64,000 nt of DNA from Nymphaea colorata. Its lineage: Eukaryota; Streptophyta; Magnoliopsida; Nymphaeales; Nymphaeaceae. A model generated the notes under the pieces. That model did no database searches. It had not been told where the DNA came from and was given only the letters and a program-made list of their open reading frames with translations. Of this stretch, positions 43,401 to 49,400 are shown piece after piece; within the stretch, counting starts at the first letter, position 1; each line of letters begins with the position of its first letter. The position numbers and the translations under genes were made by a program. The stretch is taken from positions 13,408,716 through 13,472,715 of the forward strand of contig NC_045142.1 of assembly GCF_008831285.2 (NCBI RefSeq), given 5' to 3'.

Positions 43401-46400
43401 TAGATTTAGAGCAAGTGGCTGAGTTTCTAGTACTGAGGCAGGCATAGGTTGTGCACCACCGGTCCTTGGATTGCAGAGGATGAACAGTTTCCTACAAAGA
43501 ATAGATTGTAGGGCAGATATCTAGTGAGGCCAATGCCTTGGGTTAGGCTTAGATCGGCACTGAGAACTTTGAAGGATGGCACAAAAGGATGGATGGTCAT
43601 TATTGGCATATTTGACTTCCTTCCAAATGGAGCTGAGGAAAGGACAAATGTCGGCTTGTAGAAAGCATGCTTTTGAATGCATAAATTTACAAACCTGATA
43701 GAGCTGCAAGGAAACCTTATGATAGGCTTGCTATGTCAAATGGGTGCGTGTACGGGTACGACAGTATGGGTTCGGGCACAACAATTTTAAAAATTGTCGG
43801 TTCGTGGGTAGGACAAATTGTTAAACTCCCAAAATGATAAAATGAAAAAAAAACATTAATAGTTCATACTTGTAATCCCATAAAAAAAAGTCTACAAACC
43901 AAAACAACAAACAAAGCATTGTTTATCAAAAGACCACTATCATTATCATCATTCTATGATTCTAGCTATTCCAAGTCAATGCCTATCTCATCCTCCTCTT
44001 CTTCCACTGCCTCAAGCACATTAGAAGATGTTGATGGTATAGAGGGCTCTTCGAATCTTGAATTAACAACTTTAAGTGTGTCTTCTTCTAAGTTAAAGTC
44101 CTCAACATTCATGTCCCAATTTTTAGTTTTTTCTTTCCTACAAGACAAAAAACAAATTGTAATTATTACCAAATAAGAAGAGAAACATTTAAATGATATA
44201 CTTATTTACCTATATTCTTCTTTGTTTCGTGAAAGAAGCCGAAGGTTAGAATGCACATAAACTAGATCTTCTGGATGCTTGTTTGTGGGATTGTTTCATT
44301 TTATATTGTGGATTTGTGAATATGTACTCCAGTTTCTCTCACAACATGAAGATGTAGAAGGTTGAACTAGCAATCTGAAAGCAAGGTATTGAAGAGTAGG
44401 ATAAACATGTCCATGTTTAATCCACCAAGAACTAGGTGAATAAAATCTTAACTACATTTGCACATACATCTTCTCCAATTCCAATAGAAAACTTTGCAAA
44501 CTCATCGTGAGCTTGGCGATTTTGATGTAGATCAATAAAAATCCTATTAAGACATGACAATCTGTGTTTTGATCATTCTGAATCCTTATGTGCTTGGGTT
44601 CTTCTAATACCAATACTTTTTGCGAGTCAGTTTTTCCACAATATTTAGGATTCAATGAATGTGCCATGCATTGAAAAGGAGTGCTACTTTTATCCCATCT
44701 TGCAATCAATATTTTATGCACATGATAAAGAAAAGCTGAATCTTCCAGTGCAATATTTTTTTTCTCATGCTTAAGAATGACCTCTTGGACTTTCAATCAT
44801 ACTGTCCCACATCTCATAAATACAATGCAATGTTGAAATGTCACAATCAAGAGCTCTCAACATGTCCCAAATAGGCTTTGCCCACCACTTGTCATAAAAA
44901 ATCAGTCTTTTGATTGCTTGAGCTTTGTCATCATCATCAACACGATTGAAATTCCAATCATCATTAGTCACCATACTGATCAATGCACTTTTAATCCTTT
45001 TCATCATTTTGACCATAACAACTAAAGATGCAAAACGTATATCTGCAACTCTTAACAATATTAGATTAGAATGCTTGTTATAAATGAAAAGTGTGTCTTG
45101 ATGATTTACTATGAAATTTTTGATTTTCCTCACATCCTTTTCCAAGTCTCATTCCATGAACATATTTCATAAGCATGAGAATCTTGCTCTTTACTTGGTG
45201 GATTGCATATACTCTGCAGAGCCAAATCTAAACTATGGACTGCATAAGGAGTCTGAAAGATATGAGGGTGTAATTATTTGAATAACCTTATCTTTCCACA
45301 CCTCTTCAACTATTTCCATGAACAATCCTTTCAAATACTCGGCACGAAAGATATGAGGGTGTAATTATTTGAATAACCTTATCTTTCCCCACCTCTTCAA
45401 CTATTTCCATGAACAATCCTTTCAAATACTTGACACTTTTGTATTCGCCAGATGCATTTATCACTTTCAAGAAAATTGGTCCATTTGCTGAAGTTGCAAT
45501 AAAATTAATAAGAGGACGCCTTTGCAAATCTATCTAGCCATTAGAGACAATAGAAACTCCATGTTGCTCCCAAGTTAATTTTGAAACTCTAACAATTTAT
45601 TCACATGAGTCTTTTGTTGTTCTAGTAGTACAGTGCGAAGCCTTTTAGAACTAGAGAGAACATACCCAAACAAGTTACAATTTTCAATAGATGTAACTAA
45701 ATCCCTCCAATATGGACTCCTAGCTACATTAAATCGTATGCAATTAGCACAGAAAATGTTGCCACTTTTAGATCTAATTCTCGTTGTCCTTGTAAACCAA
45801 ATGACTCCTTAATTGGTTTTTAAGTGGCATCAACTTTTCTTTTTTTGACATCATCATATAAAATTGAAGCAATGCCAATAAAACTGGATGATCCCATACT
45901 TTTCATTTTCTGAAAAAGTTCTTGTTCTTTCTTCAATTGATCCCAGACCTCATTTGTGATATCTTTACATATTTGAATTCCCTGTGCTTTGATTTTTAAC
46001 AGATGCACTTTTCCTTGTATATGATCCATTGAACACTTTCCCACAAAAACGACACATAAAAACAACATTTCCACCAACTCCATGAGTTTTTCCTTTATTT
46101 TCTACGTATGACCATAATGGTTGGTTGTCATGTGTAGTAGATCTAGCTGATACACTTTCCCACAAAAACGACACATAAAAACAACATTTCCACCAACTCC
46201 ATGAGTTTTTCCTTTATTTTCTACGTATGACCATAATGGTTGGTTGTCATGTGTAGTAGATCTAGCTGATCCAAAACTTGAACTTGTAGTAGGTTGAGAG
46301 ACTCCTTCCTTTGTTCGTCATATTACGTTAAAAATAATAAAAAGATGCAAAACAAAAAACATATAATGAATAGAAAATTGAAGGAATAAAACAATACACA

Positions 46401-49400
46401 ATAATAAGCATAAGTCATAAGTTGCTGGCATTTAGGCTTAGAGCTGATCAGCACGCGGCAGCCTTTTGTTTGGTTGATGAAGATTGAAGATTGAAGATAA
46501 TCTTGCAGTTGCCAATAGATTCTTCAAACTTCTAATAAAACATGGCAGCAACAACAACCAAACAAAAATGGCAGGCGACAGAAAGGCAGCCAAAATAGCC
46601 AGCAACAAATAAACATTAAGCACGTAAAATCAAACAAAACATGAAATAAATGGAAAGGCCTATGGTTTTATAGTTCAATCTTCAAAGTTCAAACAAAAAC
46701 ATCCCCAAATCAAAAAAACGAATACCCCCAAATCAAGAAAATGGAACCCTAACTTGTAATAGCGAAAAGAAGAAAGAAAAACACTTACCTGGCTGCTGCC
46801 AGACACCACCGAAAGTAGCTGTGGGTCGTCGGACATCCTCACCACTGCCGCCAGTCATTGCTATTGTAGACGAGGGTTGAAGAAAACACATGTAGTTCGC
46901 AGAGCTCGACTTGTGTTTCATAAGTTAAAACGAAAGATTTTTATGGTTTGGATCGGGTCTGACCCAAACCCATTCCAACCTGTACCTAATAGCTTAGTAA
47001 TACCTACTTCTGGGTACCCACGTACCGGAGCGGGTACGTGGGGCAATCCCATATACCCGTGTCACATAGCAGGCTTGAATGGAAGGATGATGGGACATTC
47101 AATGGCCTAAGCAAGGCCCATGTACTGGTCACCAGCCATTTTCCATAGTGCCTGTGAATATTTGTACCAAGGATTATGGAGTGAAATCTGCTGGAACTGA
47201 TTATGGAACCCTTTTGAGCATGTTTTTCTGGTCGACAACCGACCTTTCCTGTTGGGATGGGCATCTAAAATCATTGCTGGACTGTGACTTGAGGAGCATC
47301 TACCACAGCAAATGCCATGAGAGAGAGAGAGAGAAATAAGGAAAAGAGGAGGAAGCAACATATAGTACTTAGTTCAAAGGGCGAGAGCGAGATTCTTGGA
47401 ATGTCATCAAAAGAAAGATTGGAAGAGAAATGGAGAAAAAGAGGAGAAGTAGAAGAAGAGCGACAATAACAAGAAGAAGAGCAACAAGAAGCGAGATTTG
47501 GAGTGGCTGGCTTATTTAGTTTTTGGAGGTATGGAGTTGTTTATTTAATTTTTTGAAAGTTTGGAATGCGACCGCCAATATTGGCATGTTTTAGAATATG
47601 GGGCAGGTTTGGATCTGTTGCAGGCAATTGGGTTAATTTTCGATTGTGTGGTCATATTTGGTGTTATTGCAATATTCACCAATCAAGTTTAGACTCAGCT
47701 GAGAATGCTGGCTTTGTCGCGTCTTATCTATGGACAGGACTTGAAAATAATCCTAAATGGAACATTTTGAATCATGACATATTTGTGTCTCATACTATCC
47801 TTAATTGTTAAACTAGCAGCTAGTCGGTCTGTTTAGTCACCTAGTTGGGCTAGCTGCGTGGATTTTAGGATATAGGGCAGGTTAGGATCTGTTGCAGGCA
47901 ATTGGGTTAATTTTGGACTGTGTGTTTATAGTTTGGTATCATTGCCATATTCACCAATCAAGTTTAGACGATGCTGGCTACCTCATGAGATACTTGAGTC
48001 TCATATCATCCTTAATTGTTAAATTAGCAGCTAGTCGGTCCATCTAGTCGTCTAATTGGGCTAGGTGCTGGTGAGATGACTAGTCCCTGCCTCCTAGTCA
48101 CTTTGGCTCGTTAGCAGAACTAGTTGGCTGATTTGATTGAATCAACCAGTAGTCATTGTTCAAATGGTTTTGGCATGGGCCCTTATAAACCAGTGTTGTA
48201 TGTCATGTGGCTTATCGTATGATTGGTTATGTTATCTAATGTAACTATAAAGTCAAATAATGTGATACACCCCTAAAACCAGTTTTGGGAGTGTAACTAC
48301 ACTATACCACTGTAACTTATGATACACCTCTTCTGTTGTACATGACAGTACAATATAGGGTGTAACTTAGTCCTTGGAAACATATAAAGAGTGTCCTTTT
48401 TTTTTTGGATTTAGAGTTACATAAATTTCTATCATGTTCAACGTCCAAGTTATTTTTTCACATTTAAACTAAAAAATAAAATTTTATGGCTGATTTCATG
48501 CAATAGAAATAGAGCTTTCATTGATTTTCTTACAAGGTCCTATGTTCAAGAAATACAAAGTGAAAATTCAAACTTTGTGATCATAAGTTGCTTAGGGACT
48601 CGAAGGAGTAAAACATAACAAAAAGTTATTTATTTTGATACCATTAAGTATTGGGGTAATTTAAATGGTCCATTTTTTTATTATTTCGGATGGAAACATG
48701 CATGTTATGCCATTATTTTTTTTCACATGTTTTCCTTCTTTTTCTTTTATTAGCTTTATTAATATTTAAATTTTAAAAAATTAGATTTATGATTTTTATG
48801 TTATGTTCTACGTTGTCAAGGCACCCAGGCAGAGGGCAGCGCCTAGGCAAAAAAGACGAACAATTTTTTTTTTAGTTTTGTTAATATGTCAAGTTATTTT
48901 GATTAACTATTACTAATATTTGAAATATGGAGAGTAGTAATATAACCAGCATAATAAACTTAGACAATAAAAAATTAATTGTTGACTTCACTGAATATGC
49001 AAAATCAATAGAAGAAGTTTAACATTCCTCATTAAATGTAAACTAATATGAGAAACAAAAACAAGCTAAATCTAATCTCTAGAAGGAATGTAAATCTGCA
49101 AGAAAGCTTTAATTCATCTGTACTTAAAGAAAGACATAACATAATAAAAAACACTACCAGTACATAATAGCATACATATAAGTACATAACCATGTTAACA
49201 AATACGTAACAGGTATCACGATACTACATATCATATAACAGGCTAATAGTATATACATATAATAGGTTGATGCAATACTATATAACAGGTATAACAGACT
49301 GTACATATATCAACATGATATAAGTACGTAACATAACCGTACTAATGTATACATATCACATGTATGAGGTATCACAAAACTATATAACAAACTAAGTGAT

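Larger units (their letters stand above)
43966..46320 (-). pseudogene. hAT-2 transposase pseudogene
   Basis: Broken pieces correspond in order to hAT-1: BED finger ([14 protein letters not shown] near 46030-46120), [49 protein letters not shown] with [40 protein letters not shown], the dimerisation block CERNWSTY, and the acidic tail [17 protein letters not shown]. It retains residues lost in hAT-1 (the [11 protein letters not shown] stretch and the CERNWS Trp) but has many frameshifts and stops of its own. Confidence 0.9.
43731..47069 (-). mobile_element. hAT-2: 3.3 kb hAT transposon, degenerate
   Basis: Left end CTATGTCAAATGGGTGCGTG, right end inverted CTATGTGACACGGGTATATG. 8-bp flanks TAGGCTTG (43723-43730) and CAGGCTTG (47070-47077) differ at one base. 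Layout and sequence are those of hAT-1, and it has the same antisense orientation. It carries two internal tandem duplications. Confidence 0.92.
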
